Origin: Ferrimonas balearica
Lineage (GTDB): Bacteria > Pseudomonadota > Gammaproteobacteria > Enterobacterales > Shewanellaceae
Direction of reading: 5' to 3'
DNA: 64,000 nt
Assembly (NCBI RefSeq): GCF_019802085.1
Contig: NZ_JAHVHV010000004.1
Coordinates: 295,210 to 359,209, forward strand
This document shows positions 48,198 to 57,644 of this stretch, piece after piece. Position 1 is the first letter of the stretch; every line of letters starts with the position of its first letter. The notes under the pieces are model-generated. The model was not told where the DNA came from. It did not search any database and saw only the letters and a list, made by a program, of their open reading frames with translations. Position numbers and translations under genes: made by a program.

Positions 48198-48761
48198 ATG
48201 ACGCCCTTCCCTGCCCGCTACAGCCTGGCGCTGGCCCTGCTGCTGATGACCTTCCTCACCCTGCCCCTGTTGGCGGAGGAAGCGGGGCACCCCGGGCTGC
48301 ATCTGCCCTGGAGCGCCCACCCCTGGCACACCCTGCTCAACTTCTCGGTGGTGATCCTGGTGTTGGTGGCCCTGCTGGATGCGCTGTCCACGCCGGTGGT
48401 GCCGCTGTGGAAAAAGGCGGTCAAGGGGCTGTTGCTGCTGGTGGGCTTCGCCTGGGTGGCCCTGGCGGTGCTGGCAGTGCTGTTTCTCGAGCAGGCCACC
48501 CGCCACCGGGTGGTGGACGGTCAACTCTACCTGGACCAGACCCATGCCGGAGTGACCGGCTTTCCCCATACCGAAGTGCGCGCTCACTGCGGCTGGCGGG
48601 GCCCCTATCGGCGTACCGCCCTGGTGCAGCGCCATCATGACGTGGGCGAGGTCACGGTGGAAAAGGAGGGGGACGGCTGGCGATTGAGTGATCCCCACGG
48701 CAGTTACCGCCTGACGCCGGCGATGCTGGACGAGGCGTGTCGGTCGCACTACGGACGGTGA
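48198..48761 (+). CDS. Hypothetical three-helix membrane protein
   Basis: A 187-residue protein with hydrophobic segments at about 9-27 (possibly a signal peptide), 45-63 and 75-97, then a soluble C-terminal domain of ~90 residues with two Cys (RAHCGWRGPYRR, DEACRSHYGR). No family recognised. The start is uncertain: ATG at 48198 lacks a clear ribosome-binding site, and an in-frame TTG at 48165 lies next to the purC terminator. It is convergent with the DUF465 gene. Confidence 0.65.
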   Translation: MTPFPARYSLALALLLMTFLTLPLLAEEAGHPGLHLPWSAHPWHTLLNFSVVILVLVALLDALSTPVVPLWKKAVKGLLLLVGFAWVALAVLAVLFLEQATRHRVVDGQLYLDQTHAGVTGFPHTEVRAHCGWRGPYRRTALVQRHHDVGEVTVEKEGDGWRLSDPHGSYRLTPAMLDEACRSHYGR

Positions 48762-48791
48762 GCGGGGCCCGACCGGGCCCCTGATGATGGC

Positions 48792-49034
48792 TCAGGCGGC
48801 TTTCTGGATCCGCTGGTAGAGCTCGTCTTTGAGTTGCAGTCGCTGCATTTTCAGGCCTTCGAGGTACTCATCGGCGGCGGCCTCCAGCCCCTCCTCGATG
48901 CGGCGCACCTGGCGATCCAACTCGTGGTAGTCGTTGTACAGCTTATGGAATTGATCGTCAGAGAGGTTGAGCTCCTGGATAAGCTCGACGTGGGCGGGGA
49001 ATTCGTTCACCAGGCTGTGGTCGGGGATTATCAT
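48792..49034 (-). CDS. DUF465 (YdcH-like) family protein
   Basis: An 80-residue helical protein. IPDHSLVNEFPAHVELIQEL and the following DDQFHKLYNDYHELDRQVRRIEEG are the DUF465 signature; the rest is a coiled coil (LEGLKMQRLQLKDELYQRIQ). Function unknown; the family is widespread in proteobacteria. CTAGGAGGACC is a strong ribosome-binding site. A single gene. Confidence 0.9.
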   Translation of the reverse strand: MIIPDHSLVNEFPAHVELIQELNLSDDQFHKLYNDYHELDRQVRRIEEGLEAAADEYLEGLKMQRLQLKDELYQRIQKAA

Positions 49035-49128
49035 GATGGGGTCCTCCTAGGGGTTCCCCCCCATCATGCGCCTCTCATCCACTGATTTTTTTGATGCGGA
49101 TCAGTAAATTCTTTGTTACTCCCCCACC

Positions 49129-50436
49129 CTATCCTGCCCGTCGGGCCCGGGCCAGACCGGCCTTGAGCTCCCGGGCGATCTCCCCCTCGTAGCGGGCGAA
49201 ATCCAACTGCATGGTGTGGCGGCGCGAAGCGTAGTAGTGCCCCCCGTGGGTGCGCTCGTCGGTGACGATGGCCTCGGCCATGGGGCCAGCTTCCGGCAGT
49301 TGGTAACGCCCCTGAATGAGGGGCACCACCAGGCGCATCTGCACCTGGGCCAGGTTGAGCAGCGAAGGCAACGCCTGGGCCAGGCCGAGGAAGATGAGGC
49401 CGGGATGCTCCGGGCGCAGCAGCCGCTTGAACAGCGGCAGTCGGTTCTCCTGGAGGGGCACCAGGCCCTCGGCCAAAAAGGGGAAGCTGACGTCGTAGCC
49501 GGTGGCGTAGACGATGACGTCGAAGGCCTCGCGCCGGCCGTCGGTGAACACCACGCTGTCCCCGGCCAGCTCGGCGATGCCTGTGCGCATCTGGATGTCA
49601 CCGCTGCCCAGGCGGATAAGGAAATCACCGGAGACCGAAGGGTGAGCCTCAAGGGGTTGATGGTCGGGCGGTTGAATGCCCCAGCGGGTGATGTCGCCGA
49701 CGCTGAACCGGTAAACCCAGCGGAACAGCCGCCGGGCCAGCCAGCCGGGCACCCAAGGGGGCAGCAGCGCCTTATCCGCCGGCTGTCCGAACAGGTACTT
49801 GGGCATGATGTAGCCGCCGCGGCGGGCGCTGACGCAAAGCTTGGCGGTGATGTGGCGCTGGCTGAGCTCCGAGGCGATGTCCATGGCACTGTTGCCAAAG
49901 CCCACCACCAGCACCCGCTTGCCCGCCATGCTGACCGGCTCCGACGGGTGGCGGTACTCATGGGCGTGCAGCACCTCGCCGTCAAACTGGCCCGGGTAGT
50001 CCGGCCAGGCCGCCTTCCAGTGATGACCGTTGGCCACCAGCACGTAATCGAAGCGGCCCTGATCGCCGCCGTCGGTGTGCACCCGCCAGCCGCTGTCCTG
50101 CGGCGTCACCGCCGTCACCCAGGTGTTGAACTGGATGTGGGGCCGCAGCCCAAAGTGGGCCACGTAGTCCTGGAAGTACTGGAAGATCTGCTGATGGCTG
50201 GGGAAATCGGGGTAGTCCTCCGGCATGGGAAAGTCATCGAAACTGGCCTTGGTTTTCGAGGTGTCGATGTGCAGCGACTGGTAGCAGGCGGACTGCCCGT
50301 TGGGGTTGTTGTAGTACCAGTTGCCGCCGATGTCGTCGGAGGCCTCGAAACAGACCGTCTCTATCCCCGCCTCCCGCAGGGCCTTCAAGGCAGTAAAGCC
50401 GGAGGGCCCGGCGCCGATAATGCAGACTCGTGTCAT
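49129..50436 (-). CDS. Flavin-containing monooxygenase-like protein
   Basis: A 435-residue two-dinucleotide-binding oxidase. The FAD site is VCIIGAGPSGFTALKALREAG, the FMO fingerprint FxGxxxHxxxY is FDGEVLHAHEY, and the NADPH site is VLVVGFGNSAMDIASEL. The C-terminal VIVYATGYDVSFPFL is also typical. It should oxygenate a soft nucleophile such as an amine or sulfide; substrate unknown. The start at 50436 (MTRVCIIGAG) has AAGGACA upstream. It is separated from oppF by a terminator, so it is probably an independent gene. Confidence 0.9.
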   Translation of the reverse strand: MTRVCIIGAGPSGFTALKALREAGIETVCFEASDDIGGNWYYNNPNGQSACYQSLHIDTSKTKASFDDFPMPEDYPDFPSHQQIFQYFQDYVAHFGLRPHIQFNTWVTAVTPQDSGWRVHTDGGDQGRFDYVLVANGHHWKAAWPDYPGQFDGEVLHAHEYRHPSEPVSMAGKRVLVVGFGNSAMDIASELSQRHITAKLCVSARRGGYIMPKYLFGQPADKALLPPWVPGWLARRLFRWVYRFSVGDITRWGIQPPDHQPLEAHPSVSGDFLIRLGSGDIQMRTGIAELAGDSVVFTDGRREAFDVIVYATGYDVSFPFLAEGLVPLQENRLPLFKRLLRPEHPGLIFLGLAQALPSLLNLAQVQMRLVVPLIQGRYQLPEAGPMAEAIVTDERTHGGHYYASRRHTMQLDFARYEGEIARELKAGLARARRAG

Positions 50437-50490
50437 TTGTGGGTGTCCTTGTCCCTTTGGGTCCAAGGTAGCAGGAAACCGGCCGGCACA

Positions 50491-50517
50491 AAAAAAGCGC
50501 CCCTTAGGGCGCTTTTT
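50491..50517 (-). terminator. Terminator of the opp operon
   Basis: A stem AAAAAGCGCCC/GGGCGCTTTTT with a short loop; on the minus strand seven T follow. It lies 22 bp past the oppF stop. Confidence 0.92.
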
Positions 50518-50538
50518 CTCGACGCTCGATGACCGGCG

Positions 50539-51546
50539 TTACGCCGCCACCTCGTGGCGCGGGCAGGCCACCTGGTGGGTGCCGCCCAGGGACTCAAGGC
50601 CCGGCTTGGCTTCGGCGCAGCTGTCGCACACCGAGGGGCAGCGGGTGCGGAACACGCAGCCGGAGGGGGGGCTGATGGGGGACGGCAGCTCCCCGGTCAG
50701 CAGGATGATCTCCTTGTCCCGCTCCTGGTCCGGATCCGGCAGCGGCACGGCGGAGAGCAGCGCGCGGCTGTAGGGGTGGGAGGGCTTGCCGTAGAGCTCT
50801 TCACTGGTGCCGGTTTCCACCTGGTTGCCCAGGTACATCACCATCACCCGATCGGAGATGTGCTTCACCACCGAGAGATCGTGGGCGATAAAGATGAGGG
50901 ACAGCCCCATCTCCCGCTGCAGATCCTTGAGCAGGTTCACCACCTGGGCCTGGATGGACACGTCCAGGGCGGAAACCGGCTCGTCACATATCACCAGCTT
51001 GGGCTTGAGGATCAGCGCACGGGCGATGCCGATGCGCTGACACTGGCCGCCGGAGAACTCGTGGGGGTAACGGTTGATGACGTTGGGCAGCAGGCCCACC
51101 TTGGCCATCATGGCCCGCACCTCATCCAGCACCTGCTCACGGCTCCACTGGGGGTAGTAGTTGCGCAGGGGCTCGGCGATGATCTCGCCCACGGTCATCC
51201 GCGGGTTCAGCGACGCCAGCGGGTCCTGGAAGATCATCTGCACGTCTTTGCGCAGGGCCTTCATGGCGGCGGGATCCGTGTGATCCACGCGCTGGCCGTT
51301 GAAGCGCACCTCCCCTTCGCTGATGGGCACCAGGCCGATCAGGGCGCGGGCCAGGGTGGACTTGCCACAACCGGACTCGCCCACCACCCCCAGGGTTTCC
51401 CCGGGCTGAACCTCGAAGGAGACGCCGTCCACCGCCTTGAGCTGCGGCACCGGATCCCAGGGCCACTTCTGGGCCTTCTTGATGCCGAAACGCACCTTGA
51501 TGTTGCTCGCCTGCAGCAGCGGCGCAGCGTTCTGAGACTGGGTCAT
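50539..51546 (-). CDS. oppF: Oligopeptide ABC transporter ATP-binding protein OppF
   Basis: A 335-residue ATPase (E. coli 334) energising peptide import. Walker [10 protein letters not shown], signature FSGGQCQR and Walker [13 protein letters not shown] are intact. The C-terminal oligopeptide extension has the four-Cys cluster ([15 protein letters not shown] and later VACPRH) that in relatives binds a 4Fe-4S cluster. Its ATG overlaps the oppD stop (ATGA). Last gene of oppABCDF. Confidence 0.95.
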   Translation of the reverse strand: MTQSQNAAPLLQASNIKVRFGIKKAQKWPWDPVPQLKAVDGVSFEVQPGETLGVVGESGCGKSTLARALIGLVPISEGEVRFNGQRVDHTDPAAMKALRKDVQMIFQDPLASLNPRMTVGEIIAEPLRNYYPQWSREQVLDEVRAMMAKVGLLPNVINRYPHEFSGGQCQRIGIARALILKPKLVICDEPVSALDVSIQAQVVNLLKDLQREMGLSLIFIAHDLSVVKHISDRVMVMYLGNQVETGTSEELYGKPSHPYSRALLSAVPLPDPDQERDKEIILLTGELPSPISPPSGCVFRTRCPSVCDSCAEAKPGLESLGGTHQVACPRHEVAA

Positions 51547-52514
51547 GCGGCCACCTCCTCAATGGCGATGTGACAGGCCCGCTGACGGGCACCGTCGAAG
51601 TTGACCAGGGCCGGCGGCTCGGCGTTGCAACGCTCGGAGGCGTTGACGCAACGGGCGCTGAAGGGGCAGCCCGGGGGCAGCGCCAGCAGGTTCGGCGGGT
51701 TGCCCGGAATGGTGGGCAGCGCGCTCTCGTCGCCGTCCAGGCGCGGGATGGCGGACAGCAGCCCCTGGGTGTAGGGGTGGGAGGGACGGTAGAACACCTC
51801 GTTGGTGGTGCCGTACTCCATGGTGCGCCCGGCGTACATCACCATCACCTTGTCGCACAGGCCCGCCACCACACCCAGGTCGTGGGTGATCATGATGATG
51901 GCGGTGCCGAAGTCGTTCTTCAGCTCGTTGAGCAGCTCCAGGATCTGGGCCTGCACCGTCACATCCAGCGCGGTAGTGGGCTCATCGGCGATCAGCAGCT
52001 TAGGCTGGCACAGCAGCGCCATGGCGATCATCACCCGCTGACGCATGCCCCCGGAGAACTCGTGGGGGTACATGTCCATGCGCTTGCGCGCCTCGGGGAT
52101 CTTCACCGCGTCCAGCATCTTGACGCTCTGCTCCAGGGCCTCCTTGGCGCCCATCCCCTTGTGCAGCATGAGCACCTCCATCAGCTGGGGGCCCACCTTC
52201 ATGTAGGGGTTCAGGGCGGTCATGGGGTCCTGGAAGATCATGGCGATCTGCTCGGCGCGGATCTTGTTGAGCGCCTTGGGCGGCAGCCCCAGGATCTCTT
52301 TATCCTGGAAGCGGATGCTGCCACCGGTTTGGCCGTTCTTGGCCAGCAGGCCCATGATGGCGAAGGCGGTCTGGCTCTTGCCGGAGCCGGACTCGCCCAC
52401 GATCCCCAGGGTCTCGCCGGCGGCCAGTTCGAAACTCAGCTTGTCCACCGCGGTGACGTTGCCGTCCGGCGTGGTGAACTGCACATTGAGGTCTTTAACA
52501 GACAGTAAGCTCAT
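51543..52514 (-). CDS. oppD: Oligopeptide ABC transporter ATP-binding protein OppD
   Basis: A 323-residue ATPase (E. coli 337). Walker A is [10 protein letters not shown], with Gln following Ser; the signature is FSGGMRQR and Walker B is [12 protein letters not shown]. The C-terminal four-Cys region ([20 protein letters not shown]) is present. It starts nine bases after oppC and overlaps oppF by four bases. It pairs with OppF as the two ATPases of the importer. Confidence 0.95.
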   Translation of the reverse strand: MSLLSVKDLNVQFTTPDGNVTAVDKLSFELAAGETLGIVGESGSGKSQTAFAIMGLLAKNGQTGGSIRFQDKEILGLPPKALNKIRAEQIAMIFQDPMTALNPYMKVGPQLMEVLMLHKGMGAKEALEQSVKMLDAVKIPEARKRMDMYPHEFSGGMRQRVMIAMALLCQPKLLIADEPTTALDVTVQAQILELLNELKNDFGTAIIMITHDLGVVAGLCDKVMVMYAGRTMEYGTTNEVFYRPSHPYTQGLLSAIPRLDGDESALPTIPGNPPNLLALPPGCPFSARCVNASERCNAEPPALVNFDGARQRACHIAIEEVAA

Positions 52515-52523
52515 GACGCCTCC

Positions 52524-53438
52524 TTAGCGGTCTTTCGGATCCAGCGCGTCCCGCAGGCCGTCGCCGATGTAGTTAAAGCAGAACAGGGTCACCACCAGGA
52601 AGGCGGTGGGGAACACCAGCTGCCACAGGGCCACTTCCATGGTCATGGCGCCTTCGTTCACCAGGGCCCCCCAGGAGGTGTAGGGCTCCTGTACCCCGAG
52701 GCCCAGGAAGCTCAGGAAGGACTCAAACAGGATCATCGAGGGCACCAGCAGGGAGGCGTACACCACCACGATCCCCAGCACGTTGGGCACCAGGTGGCGC
52801 AGGATGATGTCCTTGGTGGGGGTGCCAGCCACGATGGCGGCCTCGACAAACTCCTTCTTCTTCAGCCCCAGGGTCAGGCCGCGGACGATCCGCGCCATGT
52901 CGAGCCAGGAGACCGCGCCGATGGCCAGGAAGATGAGGAACAGGCTGCGACCGAAGAAGGTCATCAGCAGGATCACCAGGAACATGAAGGGGAAGGAGTT
53001 CAGGATCTCCAGGGTCCGCATCATTATGTTATCGGTGCGCCCGCCCACGTAACCGGCCACGGAGCCGTACAGGGTGCCGATGGCCACCGCCACCAGGGCG
53101 CCCAGGATCCCCACCATAAAGGAGATCCGGCCCCCTTCAAGGGTGCGGACGAAGAGATCCCGGCCCAGGAAGTCGGTGCCGAAGTAGTGGCCGTTCTCGA
53201 TGGAGGGCGGCGAAGCCATGTTGGCCCAGTCCATCTCATCGAAGGTGTAGCTGGACAGGCTGGGACCCACCACCACCAGCACGGCGATGAAGGCCAGCAC
53301 GGCCAGGGAGACCACGGCGGCGCGGTTGCGCAGGAAGCGGCGGCGGGCGTCGGCCCACAGGGAGCGGCCCTCCACCTCCAGCTCGGTGGCGAAGTTCTCC
53401 ACCGCCTCGTTGTTCTGTTTCTGCGTGATGGTCTGCAT
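52524..53438 (-). CDS. oppC: Oligopeptide ABC transporter permease OppC
   Basis: A 304-residue inner-membrane permease (E. coli 302). A cytoplasmic N-terminus (LWADARRRFLRNRAAVVSL) leads to six predicted helices. The EAA loop, GLKKKEFVEAAIVAGTPTKDI, contacts the ATPases. FGTDFLGRDLFVRTLEGGRIS is typical of DppC/OppC. Four bases separate it from oppB. It forms the translocation pore with OppB. Confidence 0.95.
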   Translation of the reverse strand: MQTITQKQNNEAVENFATELEVEGRSLWADARRRFLRNRAAVVSLAVLAFIAVLVVVGPSLSSYTFDEMDWANMASPPSIENGHYFGTDFLGRDLFVRTLEGGRISFMVGILGALVAVAIGTLYGSVAGYVGGRTDNIMMRTLEILNSFPFMFLVILLMTFFGRSLFLIFLAIGAVSWLDMARIVRGLTLGLKKKEFVEAAIVAGTPTKDIILRHLVPNVLGIVVVYASLLVPSMILFESFLSFLGLGVQEPYTSWGALVNEGAMTMEVALWQLVFPTAFLVVTLFCFNYIGDGLRDALDPKDR

Positions 53439-53441
53439 GGC

Positions 53442-54368
53442 TTAACCCTCCACCCGGATGCGGGGATCGATCAGGCCATAGAGGATGTCCACGATGGCGG
53501 TAAACAGGATGGTGAGGGAGCCCACCAGGATGGTCAGACCCAGCACCAGGGAGTAGTCACGGTTCAGGGCACCGTTGACGAAGTACTGGCCGATACCCGG
53601 GATCCCGAACACGGTCTCAATCACCACGGAACCGGTGATGATGCCGACGAAGGCGGGGCCCAGGTAGGAGACCACCGGCAGCATGGCGGGCTTCAGGGCG
53701 TGCTTGAAGATGATGTAGCGCATCGGCAGGCCCTTGGCATGGCAGGTGCGGATAAAGGGCGAGTGCAGCACCTCAATCATCGAGCCGCGCATGATACGGG
53801 CGATGGAGGCCATGTAGAGGATCGCCATGGCCGACACCGGCAACACCAGGTTGGTCCAATGGCCGTCGTTCCAGCCCCCCGCCGGCAGCCAGTTGAGGCC
53901 AACGGCGAAGATCATCACCAGCACCGGCGCCAGCACGAAGGAGGGCAGCACCACGCCCACCATGGCCAGGCTCATCACGGTGTAATCCACCCAGGTGTTC
54001 TGCTTGAGCGCCGCCACGGTGCCCAGGGCCACGCCGAAGATCACGGTGAACACGAAGGCCACCACCCCCAGCTTGATGGACACCGGGAAGCTCTGGGCCA
54101 CCAGCTCGTTGACCGTGTAGTCACGGTACTTGAAGGAGGGCCCCAGATCGCCGTGGGCCAGATCCTTGAGGTAGTACAGGTACTGCTGCCACATCGGCTT
54201 GTCCAGGTGGTACTTGGCCTCGATGTTGGCCAGCACCTCCGGCGGCAGGTTGAAATCCCCGGTGAAGGGGCTGCCCGGTGCCGACTGCATCAAAAAGAAG
54301 GACAGCGTCACCAGGATAAAGAGTGTGGGTATCGCCATGGCGAGGCGACGCACCGTAAATTGAAACAT
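53442..54368 (-). CDS. oppB: Oligopeptide ABC transporter permease OppB
   Basis: A 308-residue inner-membrane permease (E. coli 306), six predicted helices. It opens MFQFTVRRLAMAIPTLFILV. The conserved EAA loop appears as RTCHAKGLPMRYIIFKHALK, and GPAFVGIITGSVVIETVFGIPG is typical of the B subunit. It follows oppA after 47 bp; AAGGAGTTAAGGC precedes its ATG. Confidence 0.95.
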   Translation of the reverse strand: MFQFTVRRLAMAIPTLFILVTLSFFLMQSAPGSPFTGDFNLPPEVLANIEAKYHLDKPMWQQYLYYLKDLAHGDLGPSFKYRDYTVNELVAQSFPVSIKLGVVAFVFTVIFGVALGTVAALKQNTWVDYTVMSLAMVGVVLPSFVLAPVLVMIFAVGLNWLPAGGWNDGHWTNLVLPVSAMAILYMASIARIMRGSMIEVLHSPFIRTCHAKGLPMRYIIFKHALKPAMLPVVSYLGPAFVGIITGSVVIETVFGIPGIGQYFVNGALNRDYSLVLGLTILVGSLTILFTAIVDILYGLIDPRIRVEG

Positions 54369-54415
54369 GCCTTAACTCCTTGCGCCCAAAAGCACAGACT
54401 TCCTTGGCTCGCCTC

Positions 54416-56038
54416 TTAGTGGGCGATGATGTAGAGGTTCTTGCTGTAGATGGTGTCTTCGACGTTGTTCATCGGGTAACCCCCTACGTAGCTTTTCACC
54501 AGACGGCTGATCACCGACTCGTAAACCGGGATCACCGGGGTCTCTTCGGCGATGATCTCCTCGGCGCGGGTGTAGAGCTTGGCCCGCTCCTCGTCGTCGG
54601 CCACCAGGCGGGACTTGGCCATCACGGCGTCGTACTCGGCGTTGGCCCACTTGCCCTTGTTCTGGCCGTGGTTGGAGAGCATCACATCCAGCATGGTGGA
54701 GGCCTCGTTGTAGTCCCCGGCCCAACCGGCCCGGGCCACTTCGAACCGACCCTGGTTACGGGTGTCGAGGAAGGTCTTCCACTCCTGGTTCTCCAGGCGC
54801 ACCCGCACCCCCAGGGGTTTCCACAGCTGGGCGATCACGATGGCGATCTTCTTGTGGGATTCGCTGGTGTTGTACAGCAGGTTGACCAGCAGCGGGCGAT
54901 CCGGGCCGTAACCCGCCTCGGCCATCAGCCGCTTGGCCTCCTCCAGGCGCTGTTCGTGGCTCCAGGTGGCGTACTTGACCACCGGCGGCTCGAAGCCGTT
55001 CACCGAGGCCGGGGTAAAGGTGTAGGCAGGACGCTGTCCCTGGCCCAGCACGTAGGTGGTCAGGGCTTCACGGTTGATCGCCAGCGAGAGGGCCTTACGC
55101 ACCCGCGGGTCGTCGTAGGGCGGCACCTTGGTGTTGAACTCGTAGTAGTACATGGAGAGATACGGCGTGGTGCGGATCTCGTCCGGGATCTCCTGCTTGA
55201 GGCTCTTGTAGTGCTCCAGCGGGATGGTCAGGGTCATGTCCACTTCCCCGGCCTTGTAACGGGCCAGTTCGGTGTTGGGGGAGACGATGGCCATGTAGGT
55301 GACCTTGTCCAGCACCGTGCCGTCGTTGTCCCAGTAGGTGGGGCTGCGCTTGAGCACGATGCGCTCGTTCACCACCCACTGCTCCAGGGTGTAGGCGCCG
55401 TTGGTGACCATGTTGCCCGGGCGGGTCCACTGGTCGCCAAACTCCTCAATCACCTTCTGGGGGGCCGGGAAGGTGTTCTGGTGGGCCAGCATGCGCACAA
55501 AGTAGGGCACCGGCTTCTCCAGGGTCACCTCGAAGGTGCGCTCGTCCAGGGCGATGGCGCCGAGGGACTCCGGCGGCATCTCACCGAGGATGATCTTGGA
55601 GGCGTTCTGGACGGTGGCGATCTCCAGGTACCAGGCGTAGCGGGACGCCGTGGCGGGATCCACCGCGCGACGGAAGCCATAGACAAAGTCGTGGGCAGTC
55701 ACCGGATCACCGTTGGACCACTTGATCCCCTCCCGCAGGTGGAAGGTGAAGGTCTTGTTGTCCTCGGAGACCTCCCAGTGGGTGGCCTGAGCCGGAATGA
55801 TGTTGCCGTCGGCGTCCTGTTGCACCAGACCCTCGAACAGGTCTTTGGTGATGGTGGATCCGGTGGTGCCCTCCACCTTCTGGGGATCCAGCGAGGCCGG
55901 CTCAGAGCCATTGCCCCGGACCAGCTCCTGCACCGGGTGCAGTCGAGTCCCCTCAGGTACGGTTGCCCCCTGGGCGGCCGGCAGAACCGACGCCAGGATC
56001 AGGCTGAGCCCCACGGCTTTGATTATGGTTTTTGCCAT
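54416..56038 (-). CDS. oppA: Periplasmic oligopeptide-binding protein OppA
   Basis: A 540-residue periplasmic solute-binding protein (E. coli 543) that delivers oligopeptides to OppBC. The signal peptide is MAKTIIKAVGLSLILASVLPAAQG. The SBP family-5 signature is RGNGSEPASLDPQKVEGTTG followed by DLFEGLVQQDADG, and the C-terminal lobe has NMVTNGAYTLEQW and RKALSLAINRE. First gene of oppABCDF; its upstream region carries an inverted repeat (56093-56111). A role in recycling or using peptides fits the secreted proteases in the window. Confidence 0.96.
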   Translation of the reverse strand: MAKTIIKAVGLSLILASVLPAAQGATVPEGTRLHPVQELVRGNGSEPASLDPQKVEGTTGSTITKDLFEGLVQQDADGNIIPAQATHWEVSEDNKTFTFHLREGIKWSNGDPVTAHDFVYGFRRAVDPATASRYAWYLEIATVQNASKIILGEMPPESLGAIALDERTFEVTLEKPVPYFVRMLAHQNTFPAPQKVIEEFGDQWTRPGNMVTNGAYTLEQWVVNERIVLKRSPTYWDNDGTVLDKVTYMAIVSPNTELARYKAGEVDMTLTIPLEHYKSLKQEIPDEIRTTPYLSMYYYEFNTKVPPYDDPRVRKALSLAINREALTTYVLGQGQRPAYTFTPASVNGFEPPVVKYATWSHEQRLEEAKRLMAEAGYGPDRPLLVNLLYNTSESHKKIAIVIAQLWKPLGVRVRLENQEWKTFLDTRNQGRFEVARAGWAGDYNEASTMLDVMLSNHGQNKGKWANAEYDAVMAKSRLVADDEERAKLYTRAEEIIAEETPVIPVYESVISRLVKSYVGGYPMNNVEDTIYSKNLYIIAH

Positions 56039-56092
56039 GTACAGCGCGCTCCCTGGTTTTGTTACTTGTTTTTTGCAATTGTTAACTTCCGA

Positions 56093-56159
56093 TGCCGAAA
56101 TCCATTCGGCAAATTAACATTTTGGCAATATGCGCTTTTTTAGCGTCTTATCTGCCGAA
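56093..56159 (-). promoter_or_regulatory. Candidate operator: TGCCGAA inverted repeat plus third copy
   Basis: TGCCGAA (56093-56099), five bases, TTCGGCA (56105-56111) form a perfect 7-bp dyad; another TGCCGAA is at 56153-56159. The dyad is 55 bases from the oppA start, where a repressor or activator could act. The regulator is unknown. Confidence 0.5.
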
Positions 56160-56335
56160 ATGCCAATCAAACATAACAAAATTACAATGAGAACACACCA
56201 TGGCAATACATCCACCTATAGCGATGTTACCGGTATGACAACATCATAGTGATGAATGACCGCCACAATTCGCCCTGGATCACAGTGCGTTGCAGTGGGA
56301 TACGCTGTTCAGATGCCGTTAAGCCAGAGAAAAAT

Positions 56336-56370
56336 AAAAACGCCGCATTGAGCGCAATGCGGCGTTTTTT
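56336..56370 (-). terminator. yjbQ terminator
   Basis: A 15-bp stem AAAAACGCCGCATTG/CAATGCGGCGTTTTT with an AGCG loop; on the minus strand it ends in five T after the yjbQ stop. Confidence 0.92.
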
Positions 56371-56388
56371 TGGCCAAAAATGGCAGTT

Positions 56389-56823
56389 TCAGTCAGTGAA
56401 TCGACCCTGAAGGGTGGCGACGATCTGGCGTTCCCCACCCTGATCCCGGTGCTCCCCCAGGTAGATCCCCTGCCAGGTGCCCAGCAGCAGTCGGCCCTGG
56501 CCCACCGGCACCGAGACGCTGCTGCCCAGCAGGCTGGCCTTGAGGTGGGCGGGCATGTCGTCGGGCCCCTCGTAGGTGTGACGGTAGTAGGGCGCGCCCT
56601 CCGGCACCATCTGGTTGAAATGGGATTCGAAGTCGGTCCGCACCGTGGGATCGGCGTTCTCGTTCAGGGTCAACGAGGCGGAGCTGTGGCGGATAAACAG
56701 GTGCAGCAGGCCGGTGTCGCAGCGGGGCAGCTCCGGCAGCTGGGCCAGCACCGCATCGGTGATCAGATGAAAACCCCGCCGATGGGCGGGCAGGCGGAAG
56801 GATCGCTGGATCCAGTCGGTCAT
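56389..56823 (-). CDS. yjbQ: YjbQ (UPF0047) family protein
   Basis: A 144-residue protein (E. coli YjbQ 138). [36 protein letters not shown] and [18 protein letters not shown] are the family signatures; E. coli YjbQ can supply thiamine-phosphate-synthase activity, but the normal role is unclear. The start at 56823 (MTDWIQRSF) has CAGGAGA nine bases upstream. Single gene with terminators on both sides. Confidence 0.93.
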   Translation of the reverse strand: MTDWIQRSFRLPAHRRGFHLITDAVLAQLPELPRCDTGLLHLFIRHSSASLTLNENADPTVRTDFESHFNQMVPEGAPYYRHTYEGPDDMPAHLKASLLGSSVSVPVGQGRLLLGTWQGIYLGEHRDQGGERQIVATLQGRFTD

Positions 56824-56881
56824 GACGGTCTCCTGGGTGGGCATCCCCGTCACTGTGCCACGGCGCCGGGCCCCGCAGCAA

Positions 56882-56905
56882 ACGGGGGGCCCCAAGGCCC
56901 CCCGT
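56882..56905 (-). terminator. Hairpin after the VC2662-family gene
   Basis: A 10-bp stem ACGGGGGGCC/GGCCCCCCGT with a CCAA loop, 19 bp past the stop codon. Only GTTTGC follows on the minus strand, so it is a weak terminator or mRNA-end hairpin. Confidence 0.6.
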
Positions 56906-56923
56906 ACTTTGCTCCGACGGCGC

Positions 56924-57493
56924 TTACTTGACCGCGAAGTTCACCAGCGGGAAGCAGGGCAGGAAGCCGTTCTTGGCGCAGTTGAGCAGGCCCACCTGCA
57001 CCACTTTGATCTCGTCGGTGACGTTCACAAAGCCCAGCTGGGCGTGGGAGCTTTCGGAGACGTTGACCGCACTCCAGTCGAAGGCGGTTTCCCCGGTGCT
57101 GTAGTTGACCAGGCCAACGTTGGCGCCGGTAACGTCATTGGTGACGTTGACCATGCCCAGGTTGGCGCCGGTGGTGGTGCCCTTGTTCCAGTTCCACAGG
57201 CCGAAGGCAACACCGGTCATGCTGTTGTTGACGTGGTTGGCGCCGGCGATCAGCAGCGGAAACTGCAGGCCAACAAAGTCGTCGGTCTCACCGATCCCCA
57301 CCAGGTGCAGGTCGACCCCTTTCACCGAGCCGGTTTTGCCGTAGAGGGTCGGGAAGCGCACCCCCTCCACCGACTCACCGGCCATCACATTGGTGCCGTT
57401 GAGGGTGGACAGCTGGACCGGAACGGTCTCGGCGGTGGCGTTAAAGGCGGCGCTGGTGGCCAGCACGGCGATCAGGGCTCCGAGCTTTTTCAT
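56924..57493 (-). CDS. VC2662-family exported protein
   Basis: A 189-residue protein with a signal peptide ([21 protein letters not shown]). The mature region is a chain of short G-x-N/A-x-G repeats ([19 protein letters not shown], then [20 protein letters not shown]) that suggest a beta-solenoid, and ends with [18 protein letters not shown] containing two Cys. It resembles a family named after Vibrio cholerae VC2662, of unknown function. Single gene, GGGAGAG ribosome-binding site. Confidence 0.8.
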   Translation of the reverse strand: MKKLGALIAVLATSAAFNATAETVPVQLSTLNGTNVMAGESVEGVRFPTLYGKTGSVKGVDLHLVGIGETDDFVGLQFPLLIAGANHVNNSMTGVAFGLWNWNKGTTTGANLGMVNVTNDVTGANVGLVNYSTGETAFDWSAVNVSESSHAQLGFVNVTDEIKVVQVGLLNCAKNGFLPCFPLVNFAVK

Positions 57494-57644
57494 GACGACT
57501 CTCCCTCGAGTTCAGGTAAAGCAATAAATATCCCAAAAGGGGCATTCAGACAGGCAGTTATCTCTGCGCATCCAGATGAGGACACTGTACTGCCAGGGCC
57601 AACCCTTCACAACTTAAAATAAGATTCGGATGGAGTGAGTCGGG

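Larger units (their letters stand above)
56039..56388. promoter_or_regulatory. oppA upstream region (350 bp)
   Basis: A clearly AT-rich stretch with no supported gene. It holds three TGCCGAA half-sites, several A/T runs and, at its far end, the yjbQ terminator. A promoter for the minus strand must lie here, but no confident -35/-10 pair was found. Confidence 0.6.
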
